DNA from: an uncultured Collinsella sp.
GTDB lineage: Bacteria; Actinomycetota; Coriobacteriia; Coriobacteriales; Coriobacteriaceae
Assembly: GCA_900552995.1 (NCBI GenBank)
Contig: USBX01000008.1
Coordinates: 1-16,547 of the forward strand
DNA: 16,547 nt
Direction of reading: 5' to 3'
The translations under genes were made by a program, and so were the position numbers. This document shows positions 6,857-14,414 of the stretch, piece after piece. Each line of letters starts with the position of its first letter. Positions within the stretch are counted from its first letter, which is position 1. The notes under the pieces were generated by a model. It saw only the letters and a list, made by a program, of their open reading frames with translations, ran no database searches and was not told the DNA's origin.

Positions 6857-8359
6857 ATGAAAGATGAGACGATGGGCCAAGAGGATGCGGCCCAAGATGC
6901 AGAAGCGTGTGCCGAGGCCCTGGAGAGCCTAGACCAGATCGCGCTGGCCGAGATTGCGTTTGACGATTCGAATGTTGATGTGCGGGATGAGCCGGAAATC
7001 GAGGCGCAGCCCGATGATCAGGATGCAAAAGACGATGGCGCCGCGCCCACCGAAGACGAGGCGGGGCACAAGGAATCCGAATGCAAGGCCGACGACCAGC
7101 CCGAATCCGACACGAGCGAGGAAACCATCTTGCTCGACAGCTTGCCGGCCGAAGATTCGCTGACCCGCGAGCTTCCCGGATTGGGCTCCGCGCCTGCCGT
7201 GGACGAGACCATCGCCATGGGCGATATTCCCCTACCGTCCGTTCCTTCGGCACGCGAAGCCGAGGTTCGTCATCGCAAGATGTCGCCCAAGCGCCGCAAC
7301 CTGATGGTTGCCGGCGTTGTGGCCGTCGCGCTCGTCGCCGGCGGCGCAGGCTATGCCGCCTGGAACGGATATCAGCAAGAGCAGGCTGCCGCTGTCGCCG
7401 CCAGCGCGCACACGATGATGTCGGTGCAGATTGGCGTGCATGCCGCGGGGCTCGACTGCTCAACTGGTTCCAAGATTCCCGTGCAGGTGAGCGGCCAGGA
7501 TTCCGACGGTTCTTCCGTGAGCGAAACGCTCTACGTTGACGAGCACGGCCGTGGCATCAAACTGCTACCCGGTGACTACACGCTCTCCATCGCTGGGTCT
7601 CCCATCGCAGCCGACGGTACCATTTACACCGTGCCGACCACCAAGGCGCAGGTCACCATTAAAAGCGATGGGCAGGATTTGAGTGCCCAGGCCACCTTTA
7701 AGCTCAAGGTGCCTTCGGCCGACACGGTGACTGACGACCAGATCGATGCCGCCGCCAAGTATGCCGAGGAAGGCGGGGTGAATTCCGCCGCGGTCGCAAA
7801 GGTACTCCAGCAGGCGGCAACCGCGCGACGCGACGCCGCAACCAACGCCGTGAGCTCCCGCAAGGCGCAGGCGGCCCGCGACGCCGATGCTCGACATAAG
7901 GCAACGGACCTGTATCAGCTCGATATCCCCGTCGAGTGGTACGGCAAGGTCGAGACTTGGCAAAATGGCAGCACGCTATGCATCTATCTTGCCGGCGACA
8001 CGAACACGCCGCTTGTGACGCTTGTCACGGTGCGCGACGGCGAGAGCTTTACGCCCGATGAGGGCGATGCGGTTTTGGGTGCGGCAAACCTCGGCAACGG
8101 CTACACCGTCTACGCCAGCGGCCCCGTCTATCCGTACGTGGTGCCCCAGACCATCAACGGGCGCACGCAAGACCCCGTGTCGACCTACCCCATGGACACG
8201 GCCATTGAGCTTGTCGAGCTCACGACCGGCAACCGCTACACCTATAGCCAGATCAAGAACGTGCTGGTCGGCAAAGACGGCAAGGCCGACGCCGCCACCA
8301 AGCTCGAATGCGACTACCTCGCCCAGATTCTGATGCCGAGCATCAAAGCCCAAGACTAG
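6857..8359 (+). CDS. Membrane-anchored protein with acidic N-terminus, function unknown
   Basis: A 500-residue protein. Residues 1-135 are disordered and very acidic. A basic stretch (KMSPKRRN) precedes one membrane helix at about 149-167, so the N-terminus should be inside and the rest outside. Residues 188-285 look like a beta-sandwich of the PEGA/surface-anchor kind (GIKLLPGDYTLSIAGSPI). Residues 290-350 are alanine- and charge-rich and probably helical. Residues 352-490 form a second globular domain (YQLDIPVEWYGKVETW). I do not recognise a catalytic motif. ATG 6857 follows GGGGG at 6848-6852; an upstream in-frame ATG at 6794 lacks a site. It stands alone between two terminators. Confidence 0.8.
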   Translation: MKDETMGQEDAAQDAEACAEALESLDQIALAEIAFDDSNVDVRDEPEIEAQPDDQDAKDDGAAPTEDEAGHKESECKADDQPESDTSEETILLDSLPAEDSLTRELPGLGSAPAVDETIAMGDIPLPSVPSAREAEVRHRKMSPKRRNLMVAGVVAVALVAGGAGYAAWNGYQQEQAAAVAASAHTMMSVQIGVHAAGLDCSTGSKIPVQVSGQDSDGSSVSETLYVDEHGRGIKLLPGDYTLSIAGSPIAADGTIYTVPTTKAQVTIKSDGQDLSAQATFKLKVPSADTVTDDQIDAAAKYAEEGGVNSAAVAKVLQQAATARRDAATNAVSSRKAQAARDADARHKATDLYQLDIPVEWYGKVETWQNGSTLCIYLAGDTNTPLVTLVTVRDGESFTPDEGDAVLGAANLGNGYTVYASGPVYPYVVPQTINGRTQDPVSTYPMDTAIELVELTTGNRYTYSQIKNVLVGKDGKADAATKLECDYLAQILMPSIKAQD

Positions 8360-8390
8360 CCGGGCGCATCATGGTGCTCCCCAACCGTGA

Positions 8391-8416
8391 TAAAGGGGCC
8401 AGGAGGTCCTGGCCCC
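8391..8416 (-). terminator. Terminator of the ATPase gene
   Basis: A perfect 10-bp inverted repeat, GGGGCCAGGA/TCCTGGCCCC, separated by 2 bp. On the minus strand it is followed by TTTA. It lies 17 bp beyond the ATPase stop. It is also 36 bp after the plus-strand gene stop and could stop transcription from both sides, although the plus side has no T-tract. Confidence 0.75.
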
Positions 8417-8432
8417 ACAGATCCGTAGATGA

Positions 8433-9785
8433 TTAGGCAAGGAGCCACTTCCATGCGGGCACAACGTGTACCGCACCGTGCTCGCATGGAATATCGGCCT
8501 GCTCATCCATGGTAACGATTGCCGACTCGCCAAGATCGAACTGGGCCATCGAGGCATCAAGCGCGGCAATTTCGCGCTCGCGCGTTTTCTCACTTGCCAT
8601 ATCCACACTCACCTGAATCAGGCTATAAGCCCGCATGAGAAGTGCGTCCCCAGCCACAAAGTCCACCTCATGGCTTTTGCTCTTCTCTTTGATCAGCAGG
8701 CGGCAGACCGAGCCGGTCCTCACCGCGGGAGTCCTTCTTCTTAGCGCATTGAACACTGCGGTCTCGAGCCTCTGGCCCTGGTCCAATGCCGATGCGGGAG
8801 AGAATGCTCCAAACATCGCAGGGTCGACAGCGTAGACCTTAGACGCAGACCGCATGTTATTTGCCAATGAACGCGTGAACTCCGGCACAGAAAATAACAG
8901 GTAGGCATCCTCATAATACTCAAGTAAATCGCTGAGCGAATTACGACTGACGGGTATCTGTCTGCTCTTGAACTCGTTGTACACTTTGTTCACTGACAGC
9001 TCTCGTCCCGAAGATGCCATACACCGCGTCAAGAACAGCGATGCCAGGCGAGGGTTCTTGACGTCGTAACGCTCAATGACGTCCATAGCGACCGTTCGCG
9101 AAGCATATTCCTGTAGCAGCTGAATCGCGTCTGCGGGCGTCTGCTCAAGCGTCGCGATGAATCCCCCTCGTTCAAGATATCCGATCAGATGATGTCGAAG
9201 CAGCGCTGCATCGCTTGGGGAAAAGGTCGCATCTGGCTCGAAAACGCTCCCCGTCTTATACCGAACGTATTCCGAAAAACTCAACGGAAAAAGCTCCCGT
9301 ATAAGAGAACGACCCCTGAACTCGCTCTTAAGCTCTGAGGACAGCATCTTGGAAGAAGATCCCGTCACATAGACGGTCGCTTTCTCCGTATCGACTACAC
9401 GCCGCAGAAACGCACCCCATTCGGGAATTTCCTGGATCTCGTCAAAGAAAATGTAAGCGCCCTCGGTTCGAGCAGCAGGATACAGCGCATAGAACGTGTC
9501 GAGCACGTCCGCCAGCAGCGATGACTCATACGGGCGCAAGCGTTCGTCCTCAAAATTAAAGTAAAGCATCCGGTCAAGCTCGACGCCCCGGCCCTGAAGC
9601 CGCTGCATCTCCTGATACAGGCGATACGTCTTTCCACAACGGCGGGCCCCCACAACCACATTTACGATGTTGTCGCGCTTTGGCTCCTGTGGGTTTTCCA
9701 GATCAAGGTCTCGCTCAAAGACCTGCGGAACCCCCTGCTGTTCAAAGTCCTTTATTTTCTGGGCGATCAAGTCGTTGAATGCCAT
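8433..9785 (-). CDS. AAA_14 / DUF4143 family ATP-binding protein
   Basis: A 450-residue ATPase of the archaeal-type AAA group. The Walker A variant is GARRCGKT at 46-53, Walker B is YIFFDEIQE at 111-119 and the sensor-like strand is VTGSSS. Residues 200-400 match the DUF4143 half, with KSHEVDFV recalling the degenerate nuclease-like fold of that domain. These proteins are widespread and often acquired horizontally; their cellular role is not settled, and toxin, regulation and DNA-related roles have been suggested. Base use looks less GC-rich than its neighbours, with AGA and ATA codons that are rare in the rest of the window. ATG 9785 is preceded by GGAGA at a short spacing. The gene is monocistronic. 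Confidence 0.88.
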   Translation of the reverse strand: MAFNDLIAQKIKDFEQQGVPQVFERDLDLENPQEPKRDNIVNVVVGARRCGKTYRLYQEMQRLQGRGVELDRMLYFNFEDERLRPYESSLLADVLDTFYALYPAARTEGAYIFFDEIQEIPEWGAFLRRVVDTEKATVYVTGSSSKMLSSELKSEFRGRSLIRELFPLSFSEYVRYKTGSVFEPDATFSPSDAALLRHHLIGYLERGGFIATLEQTPADAIQLLQEYASRTVAMDVIERYDVKNPRLASLFLTRCMASSGRELSVNKVYNEFKSRQIPVSRNSLSDLLEYYEDAYLLFSVPEFTRSLANNMRSASKVYAVDPAMFGAFSPASALDQGQRLETAVFNALRRRTPAVRTGSVCRLLIKEKSKSHEVDFVAGDALLMRAYSLIQVSVDMASEKTREREIAALDASMAQFDLGESAIVTMDEQADIPCEHGAVHVVPAWKWLLA

Positions 9786-9792
9786 GATTCTC

Positions 9793-9854
9793 CAATCTTG
9801 CTCTCTAGCTAATCAAAATTATACTGATTCTTGATTAATTAGAGAGCAAGATTG
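9793..9854. promoter_or_regulatory. 24-bp inverted repeat bracketing the ATPase -10 box
   Basis: Arms at 9793-9816 and 9831-9854 match at 22 of 24 positions, with a 14-bp spacer. On the minus strand the spacer region contains a perfect TATAAT at 9818-9823, so one arm spans the -35 area and the other the transcript start and the edge of the ribosome site. A further TTGATTAA half-copy lies at 9863-9870. It looks like an operator or a folded leader. No well-placed -35 box was found. Confidence 0.7.
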
Positions 9855-10016
9855 TGTGTAGCTTGATTAACACTTAAGCAAGTTTTATCACCGTTATTGC
9901 TCCGAAGGATATCGAGTGGCTAAGAGGACAACCGAGCTCGAATGCGACTCCCCGAGCAGTCAATTTGGGACGGGGCTTTTTTGACTGCCCTCCCCTGCAG
10001 AAAAATCCCTAACGCA
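9855..10016. other. Gene-free stretch with hairpin-prone sequence
   Basis: No coding region is supported in the gap from 9786 to 10106. Besides the ATPase promoter repeat and the palindrome at 10017-10081, there are two overlapping hairpin possibilities at 9950-9988. One is CCCCG/CGGGG followed by TTTTTT on the plus strand. The other is GCAGTCAA/TTGACTGC, which would enclose that T-tract. It may be a weak plus-strand terminator or a dispersed repeat; no plus-strand gene leads into it. Confidence 0.45.
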
Positions 10017-10081
10017 GTTGCGGTGAAATAGGGATTGTTTTTGCTGGTCAAACCGCAAAATAGTCCCTATTTCACCGCAAC
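10017..10081. repeat. Perfect 18-bp inverted repeat with 29-bp loop
   Basis: GTTGCGGTGAAATAGGGA at 10017-10034 is matched perfectly by its reverse complement at 10064-10081. A competing pairing exists: AATCCCTA at 10004-10011 can pair with TAGGGATT at 10029-10036. The loop holds another ACCGCAAAATAG half-unit. No gene overlaps it. It is most likely a dispersed intergenic palindrome, since it does not sit at the end of a gene with a T-tract. Confidence 0.75.
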
Positions 10082-10106
10082 TTATTGGTGGCCTTTTGGG
10101 TGGCAC

Positions 10107-10301
10107 TCAGCGCCACGGATCGGCTTCGAACATCGGCTCGCGCTCGGGGCGGCGATCGCTGTAGGGATCGTAGCCGTCGTCGTCCTCGTTCTCGGCACGG
10201 ATGTAGGGGTCGCGCGGCTTGGGCGCAGGCTTGGGCGCAGGCTTGGGTGCGGCGGACGCTATCTCAGCCGCCGGTGCGTTCGTCTTGTTCTCGTCTTTCA
10301 T
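10107..10301 (-). CDS. Small proline-rich charged protein, hypothetical
   Basis: 64 residues, starting MKDENKTNAP and containing three APKP repeats (APKPAPKPAPKPRDPY), then an acidic and arginine-rich tail ending EADPWR. It is cytoplasmic and probably disordered, with no recognised family. ATG 10301 is chosen because AAGGAG lies 8 nt upstream; ATG 10307 and ATG 10319 are poorly placed. It lies beyond the clpB terminator on the same strand, so it probably has its own promoter, which I could not place. Good ribosome site and codon use support it; short length and low complexity argue for caution. Confidence 0.55.
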   Translation of the reverse strand: MKDENKTNAPAAEIASAAPKPAPKPAPKPRDPYIRAENEDDDGYDPYSDRRPEREPMFEADPWR

Positions 10302-10351
10302 CTGCATAGCTCCTTGCATCGCATCCGTTCAACACCATCGATTGTCGCACG

Positions 10352-10388
10352 AAAAAGGGCGGCGGACCCAATTGGATCCGCCGCCCTT
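10352..10388 (-). terminator. Rho-independent terminator of clpB
   Basis: GGGCGGCGGA at 10357-10366 pairs perfectly with TCCGCCGCCC at 10377-10386, extended by two A-T pairs, with a 10-nt loop. On the minus strand it is followed by TTTTT (the A-run 10352-10356). It lies about 45 bp past the clpB stop. Confidence 0.93.
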
Positions 10389-10433
10389 GGCGTTTAGAAA
10401 CGGCCGGCAGTTTTTAAGGCATGTCCCAAAAAT

Positions 10434-13061
10434 CTACTCGGCATCGGGGACCTCGTAGGTGGCCGCCGGCGTGTTGTCGCACACGACGGTAAAGCCGCCG
10501 TCCTTGCCGGCATCGACCGTCACCTGATCGCCCTCGCGCACCGTGCCGTCGATGATGGCGGCGGCGATGGCGTCCACGACCTCGCGCTGGACCAGACGCT
10601 TGAGCGGACGGGCGCCAAAGACCGGGTCCAGGCCGCCCACGGCGAGCATCTGCTTGGCCGCCGGGGTGATGGCAAGCGTCATGCGCTCCTTGGCCAGGCG
10701 TGCGCGAACGTCGGCAAGCTGGATGTCGACGATCTTCTCGATCTGCGCCATGCCGAGCGGATGGAACACCACGATATCGTCGATACGGTTGAGGAACTCG
10801 GGGCGGAAGGTCTGAGCCATGGCGGCGTCGACCTGATGGCGCATCTCCTCCTCGTCCTTGCCCGAAAGCTCGGCGATAGCCTTGGAGCCCACGTTAGACG
10901 TCATGATGATAATCGTGTTCTTGAAGGACACCTGGCGACCCTGGCCATCGGTCAGACGGCCGTCGTCGAGCACCTGCAACAGCACGTTAAAGACATCCGG
11001 ATGGGCCTTCTCCATCTCGTCGAGCAAGATCACGGAGTAGGGACGACGGCGCACGGCCTCGGTGAGCTGGCCGCCCTCGTCGTAACCCACGTATCCCGGG
11101 GGCGCACCGATCAGACGCTGGACGCTGAACTTCTCCATGTACTCGGACATGTCGATACGCACGAGTGCGCGCTCGTCGTCGAACAGGCACTCGGCAAGCG
11201 CCTTGGCGAGCTCGGTCTTACCCACGCCGGTGGGGCCCAGGAAGAAGAAGCTGCCGATGGGCTTGTCCGGATCGGAGAGACCCGCACGGCTGCGGCGCAC
11301 GGCCGCGGCAACGGCGGAGACGGCCTCGTCCTGACCGATGACGCGCTTATGCAGCTCGCCCTCCAGGCCCTTCAACTTGTCGAGCTCGCCCTGCATCATC
11401 TTGGACACAGGCACGCCGGTCCAGGCGCTCACGACCTCGGCGATCTCATCGGAGGTCACCTGTTCGTTGAGGCCCTCGCCGTCCTGCTGCTTTTGTGCCT
11501 CGAGCGCGGCCTCGGAATCCTGAATCTGCTGCTGCAGGCCCGGAATCACGGAGTAGCGCAGCTCGGACGCACGGCCCAGGTCGCCGTTGCGCGTCGCGCG
11601 CTCCTCTTCGCTCTTGGCCTCGTCGAGCTGTCCTTTGAGCTCCTGCACGTGGTCGATGGCGTTCTTTTGGTTGAGCCAGCCAGCCTTTTGCACGTTGAGT
11701 TTTTCCTGGACCTCGGCAATCTCTTGGCGCAGGGCCTCCAGACGCTCCTTGGAGGCGTCGTCGGTCTCCTTCATGAGCGCCTGTTCCTCGATCTGCAGCT
11801 GGGTGAGCTGACGCGTGGTGGCGTCAATCTCGACCGGCATGCTGTCGAGCTCCATGCGCAGGCGGCTTGCCGCCTCATCGACCAGGTCGATGGCCTTGTC
11901 GGGCAGGAAACGGTCGGCGATGTAGCGATCGGAGAGGTCGGCAGCCGCCACGAGCGCGCTATCGGTGATATGCACGCCGTGGAAGATCTCGTACTTCTCC
12001 TTGAGGCCACGCAGGATCGAGATGGTGTCCTCGACGGTGGGCTCGCTCACCATAACGGTCTGGAAACGACGGGCGAGCGCCGCGTCCTTCTCGATGTACT
12101 TGCGGTATTCGTCAAGCGTGGTCGCGCCGATCGCATGCAGGTCGCCACGGGCGAGCGCCGGCTTCAGGATGTTGCCGGCGTCCATGGAGCCCTCGGTGGC
12201 ACCCGCGCCCACGATGGTGTGGAGCTCATCGATGAACAGGATGACCTTGCCTTCCGATTTTTGCACTTCCTTGAGCACGGCCTTTAAGCGGTCCTCAAAC
12301 TCGCCACGGTACTTGGCACCGGCGACCAGCGCGCTCATGTCGAGCTCGATGAGGTCGCGGTCGCGCAGGGTGCTCGGCACGTCGCCGGCCACGATACGCT
12401 GGGCGATGCCCTCGACGATGGCCGTCTTGCCGACGCCCGGCTCACCGATGAGCACGGGGTTGTTCTTGGTGCGGCGGGACAGGACCTGGATGGTACGGCG
12501 AATCTCGTCGGTACGGCCGATGACCGGGTCGAGCTTGCCGGCGCGGGCGAGGTCGCAGATGTTGCGACCGTACTGCTCCAGCGCCTCAAACTGGGTCTTG
12601 TCCTCGGCAGACGTCACGCGGTCATCGCCACGCAGCTCCTCGTAGACCTGCTCGATGCGCTCCTTGGTCACGCCGGCATCGCGCAGCACACGGCCCGCCT
12701 CGCCCTTGTCCTCGGCAAGCGCCATCAGCAGATGCTCGGTCACCACAAAGCTGTCGCCCATCTTGGTGGCCTTCTTCTCGGCCTTTTCGATGACGCGGAC
12801 GAGCTCGTTGGACAGGCCCATCTGCTGACCCTCGCCCGAAACCTTGGGCGCGTGGTCGATGACATCTTGTGTGGAGCGTGCGAGCTGGGCCGGGTCGGCA
12901 CCGATGCGCTCGATAATCACGGAGATATTGCGCTCACCGGCACCGAGCAGGGCAGACAGCAGGTGAATCGGTTCCACCGCGCCGGCCTGCGCATCGGCAG
13001 CCGTGCTCATGGCGGTCTGCAACGCCTCACGCGACGTCATTGCTAGCTTATCGATTCTCAT
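10434..13061 (-). CDS. clpB: ATP-dependent chaperone ClpB
   Basis: ClpB is a hexameric AAA+ disaggregase that threads aggregated proteins through its pore together with DnaK, in the cytoplasm. It has 875 residues, close to the usual 860. In order: a Clp N-domain (1-145); the first AAA+ module with GEPGVGKT (206-213), FIDELHT (276-282) and arginine finger ARRF (330-333); the coiled-coil middle domain (about 400-530), which separates ClpB from ClpA/ClpC; and the second AAA+ module with GPTGVGKT (609-616), [10 protein letters not shown] (678-687) and sensor-2 GARPLKR (816-822). There is no ClpP-binding IGF/L loop in the GDEGGQ-type region, as expected. A short acidic tail follows residue 850. 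ATG 13061 is preceded by AGAGAGGTGA. No HAIR or CIRCE element was seen upstream. Confidence 0.98.
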   Translation of the reverse strand: MRIDKLAMTSREALQTAMSTAADAQAGAVEPIHLLSALLGAGERNISVIIERIGADPAQLARSTQDVIDHAPKVSGEGQQMGLSNELVRVIEKAEKKATKMGDSFVVTEHLLMALAEDKGEAGRVLRDAGVTKERIEQVYEELRGDDRVTSAEDKTQFEALEQYGRNICDLARAGKLDPVIGRTDEIRRTIQVLSRRTKNNPVLIGEPGVGKTAIVEGIAQRIVAGDVPSTLRDRDLIELDMSALVAGAKYRGEFEDRLKAVLKEVQKSEGKVILFIDELHTIVGAGATEGSMDAGNILKPALARGDLHAIGATTLDEYRKYIEKDAALARRFQTVMVSEPTVEDTISILRGLKEKYEIFHGVHITDSALVAAADLSDRYIADRFLPDKAIDLVDEAASRLRMELDSMPVEIDATTRQLTQLQIEEQALMKETDDASKERLEALRQEIAEVQEKLNVQKAGWLNQKNAIDHVQELKGQLDEAKSEEERATRNGDLGRASELRYSVIPGLQQQIQDSEAALEAQKQQDGEGLNEQVTSDEIAEVVSAWTGVPVSKMMQGELDKLKGLEGELHKRVIGQDEAVSAVAAAVRRSRAGLSDPDKPIGSFFFLGPTGVGKTELAKALAECLFDDERALVRIDMSEYMEKFSVQRLIGAPPGYVGYDEGGQLTEAVRRRPYSVILLDEMEKAHPDVFNVLLQVLDDGRLTDGQGRQVSFKNTIIIMTSNVGSKAIAELSGKDEEEMRHQVDAAMAQTFRPEFLNRIDDIVVFHPLGMAQIEKIVDIQLADVRARLAKERMTLAITPAAKQMLAVGGLDPVFGARPLKRLVQREVVDAIAAAIIDGTVREGDQVTVDAGKDGGFTVVCDNTPAATYEVPDAE

Positions 13062-13239
13062 GGAATCACCTCTCTTGGGGCGGCCGCCCTACGGGGCGGC
13101 TTCACGTTGTTCGAGAAGTATTGTTGCCAGCTTTGTACGATCTTATACACAAATCTAAGTCTCTATATATAAGATTTTCTGAGTGATTGAGAGATAAGGA
13201 GCAGGCACGCTCGCCCGCTGCGGCCTCGTCCCCTTACTA
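13062..13239. promoter_or_regulatory. clpB upstream region with leader hairpin
   Basis: On the minus strand this is the clpB leader. A 7-bp GC stem with a 4-nt loop (13083-13100, GCCGCCC/GGGCGGC) sits about 8 bases before the AGAGAGGTGA ribosome site. Further upstream, 13135-13180 is AT-rich with TATAAG (13142-13147) and TATATA candidates for a -10 box; I could not pair them with a -35. An 8-bp inverted repeat ATCTTATA/TATAAGAT spans 13140-13174. No recognised heat-shock operator is present. Confidence 0.45.
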
Positions 13240-13294
13240 TCTCAATCTGTAACATCTAGCGACTGTTTATGGCTCCAGATGTTACAAATCAAGA
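13240..13294. repeat. 55-bp palindromic unit T1
   Basis: The left arm TCTCAATCTGTAACATCT and the right arm AGATGTTACAAATCAAGA pair at 15 of 18 positions around a 19-nt loop. First of three tandem units spaced about 80 bp apart, upstream of clpB. Confidence 0.85.
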
Positions 13295-13319
13295 TGAAAT
13301 GGCCAACGGCGCCCGTTTG

Positions 13320-13374
13320 TCTCAATCTGTAACATCTACTCGGCAAATAGAGCTCCATCTGTTACAAATCGAGA
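13320..13374. repeat. 55-bp palindromic unit T2
   Basis: It begins 80 bp after T1 with the same left arm TCTCAATCTGTAACATCT and ends TGTTACAAATCGAGA. The outer 15 bp pair at 13 positions; the interior differs from T1. Unit length is identical. Confidence 0.85.
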
Positions 13375-13400
13375 CGAACAGAAAACACCCGGATCAAAAA

Positions 13401-13455
13401 TCTAAATCTGTAACACCAGGCCCACTTTTAGCGGCCAAGATGTTACAGATCGAGA
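13401..13455. repeat. 55-bp palindromic unit T3
   Basis: It begins 81 bp after T2. The outer arms are TCTAAATCTGTAACA and TGTTACAGATCGAGA. Its first 50 bp are identical to unit T5 at 15271 except for one base, much closer than to its neighbours T1 and T2. Confidence 0.85.
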
Positions 13456-13460
13456 CAGAC

Positions 13461-13500
13461 CGAAAACCACCACAAAGAGGGCAGGCACCTTTGTGGTGGT
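13461..13500 (-). terminator. CCACCAC hairpin R1, terminator of the 13509 gene
   Basis: A perfect 12-bp stem, ACCACCACAAAG with CTTTGTGGTGGT, and an 11-nt loop. On the minus strand it is followed by TTTTCG, 8 bp beyond the stop of the membrane-anchored protein gene. It belongs to a family of four similar hairpins in this window (13466, 14270, 15135, 15332). Confidence 0.75.
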
Positions 13501-13508
13501 CGCGGTCT

Positions 13509-14195
13509 CTACTCCTTCGCCGAACCCGTACTTCCCGATTCGACGGTCCAGGGCATCTCATCCTCGAACAGCCATGTACGGGCAGACCCACTATCGCGTG
13601 CAGTCTGCGGGTCAGGCAAGCAGGTCTGTTTATAGGCATCTTGGATACACTGACCCATAAAATCGTTGAGCTCGGTCTGGTCGCCCTCCATGACATAGGC
13701 GACATCGCCGTCCATGATGTAGATGCCCGGACCCTCATTGCCCTCGTAGCCCGGATCGTACGAGACATCACATAACTTTGCGCCGTTTGCAGTGTCCAGC
13801 TCGATGGAAGAGTGGCATCCGCCAACCATGTCGTTCGCTTTTGCCCGATAGGACGCATATCCGTACCAACGCTTAAATGTTTTGCCCTTGAGTAGCTCGG
13901 ACGCCCTATCGATCAGGCTTGTATCCGTGGTATAGCGCATGGCCCCAAGCTGAATACGCGGATAATTGCTAATACCCAGCACAGCCGGCTGCTCATCAAA
14001 ATCAACGGTAATGGTCTCGGGCTTGTCGTCGCCGGTCAGAAGTTCGACAGATTGAGTCACAGGCTTGACCACCGGCTCCGTCACCGCAGCAGGTAGAAAT
14101 GCCATACCGACAGCGCCCGCGCCAACCACAGCGATCGCAAGCGCCAAGACAATCAATCCAATACGGGCAGAACGGCTCACGGCAAAACACCCCAC
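13509..14195 (-). CDS. Membrane-anchored protein, unknown function (left of pair)
   Basis: 228 residues from the chosen start. Residues 12-34 form one hydrophobic helix (IGLIVLALAIAVVGAGAVGM), after a short basic stretch, so the rest is probably outside the membrane. The outer part is acidic, contains several cysteines (GGCHS, KLCDV, QCIQ, TCLP) that could form disulfides, and has no motif I recognise. The start is uncertain. GTG 14195 has AAGG 8 nt before it, GTG 14180 has GGGG 9 nt before it, and GTG 14219 has nothing. It is divergently transcribed from the gene at 14415 across a gap with a CCACCAC hairpin, and followed by a terminator of the same repeat family. Confidence 0.7.
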   Translation of the reverse strand: MGCFAVSRSARIGLIVLALAIAVVGAGAVGMAFLPAAVTEPVVKPVTQSVELLTGDDKPETITVDFDEQPAVLGISNYPRIQLGAMRYTTDTSLIDRASELLKGKTFKRWYGYASYRAKANDMVGGCHSSIELDTANGAKLCDVSYDPGYEGNEGPGIYIMDGDVAYVMEGDQTELNDFMGQCIQDAYKQTCLPDPQTARDSGSARTWLFEDEMPWTVESGSTGSAKE

Positions 14196-14269
14196 AATGC
14201 AAACCTTCGCCACCTGCACTAATGATACTGCCAGCTAACACTATTACCAAAAGAAGCCGCGTGCTCCTC

Positions 14270-14307
14270 ACCACCACAAGGGGGACAGGCACCTTTGTGG
14301 TGGTTTT
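14270..14307. repeat. CCACCAC hairpin R2 between divergent genes
   Basis: ACCACCACAA at 14270-14279 pairs with TTGTGGTGGT at 14295-14304, with further G-C pairs inside; TTTT follows on the plus strand. It lies in the promoter gap between two divergent genes, where a terminator has no obvious job, suggesting a mobile or dispersed repeat. The rest of the 14196-14414 gap shows no clear promoter to me. Confidence 0.75.
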
Positions 14308-14414
14308 CGACGCTAACGGTCGACCATCTCGCGCCATGAGATTATACTTGAATTGTTCTCTGAACATATCCATTTCTGCCTATCCTCAACAGATCTTTGT
14401 CTCGAGGAGCGCAT

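Noticed and set aside
9930..9990. tRNA remnant or attachment site
   Set aside because: CTCGAATGCGACTCCCCG superficially recalls a T-arm, but no cloverleaf can be drawn and no second copy or integrase is visible.
10035..10397. Plus-strand frame of 120 codons
   Set aside because: It starts inside the 10017-10081 palindrome, is antisense to the small proline-rich gene and runs through the clpB terminator.
10761..12287. A 508-codon open frame on the plus strand
   Set aside because: It is the antisense shadow of clpB; leucine- and histidine-rich with no recognisable motif.
13160..13200. HspR HAIR site upstream of clpB
   Set aside because: TGAGTGATTGAGAG is a direct, not inverted, repeat and does not fit CTTGAGT-N7-ACTCAAG.
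13269..13775. A 168-codon plus-strand frame through the repeats
   Set aside because: It runs through palindromes T1-T3 and R1 and then antisense to the 13509 gene; it has no ribosome site.
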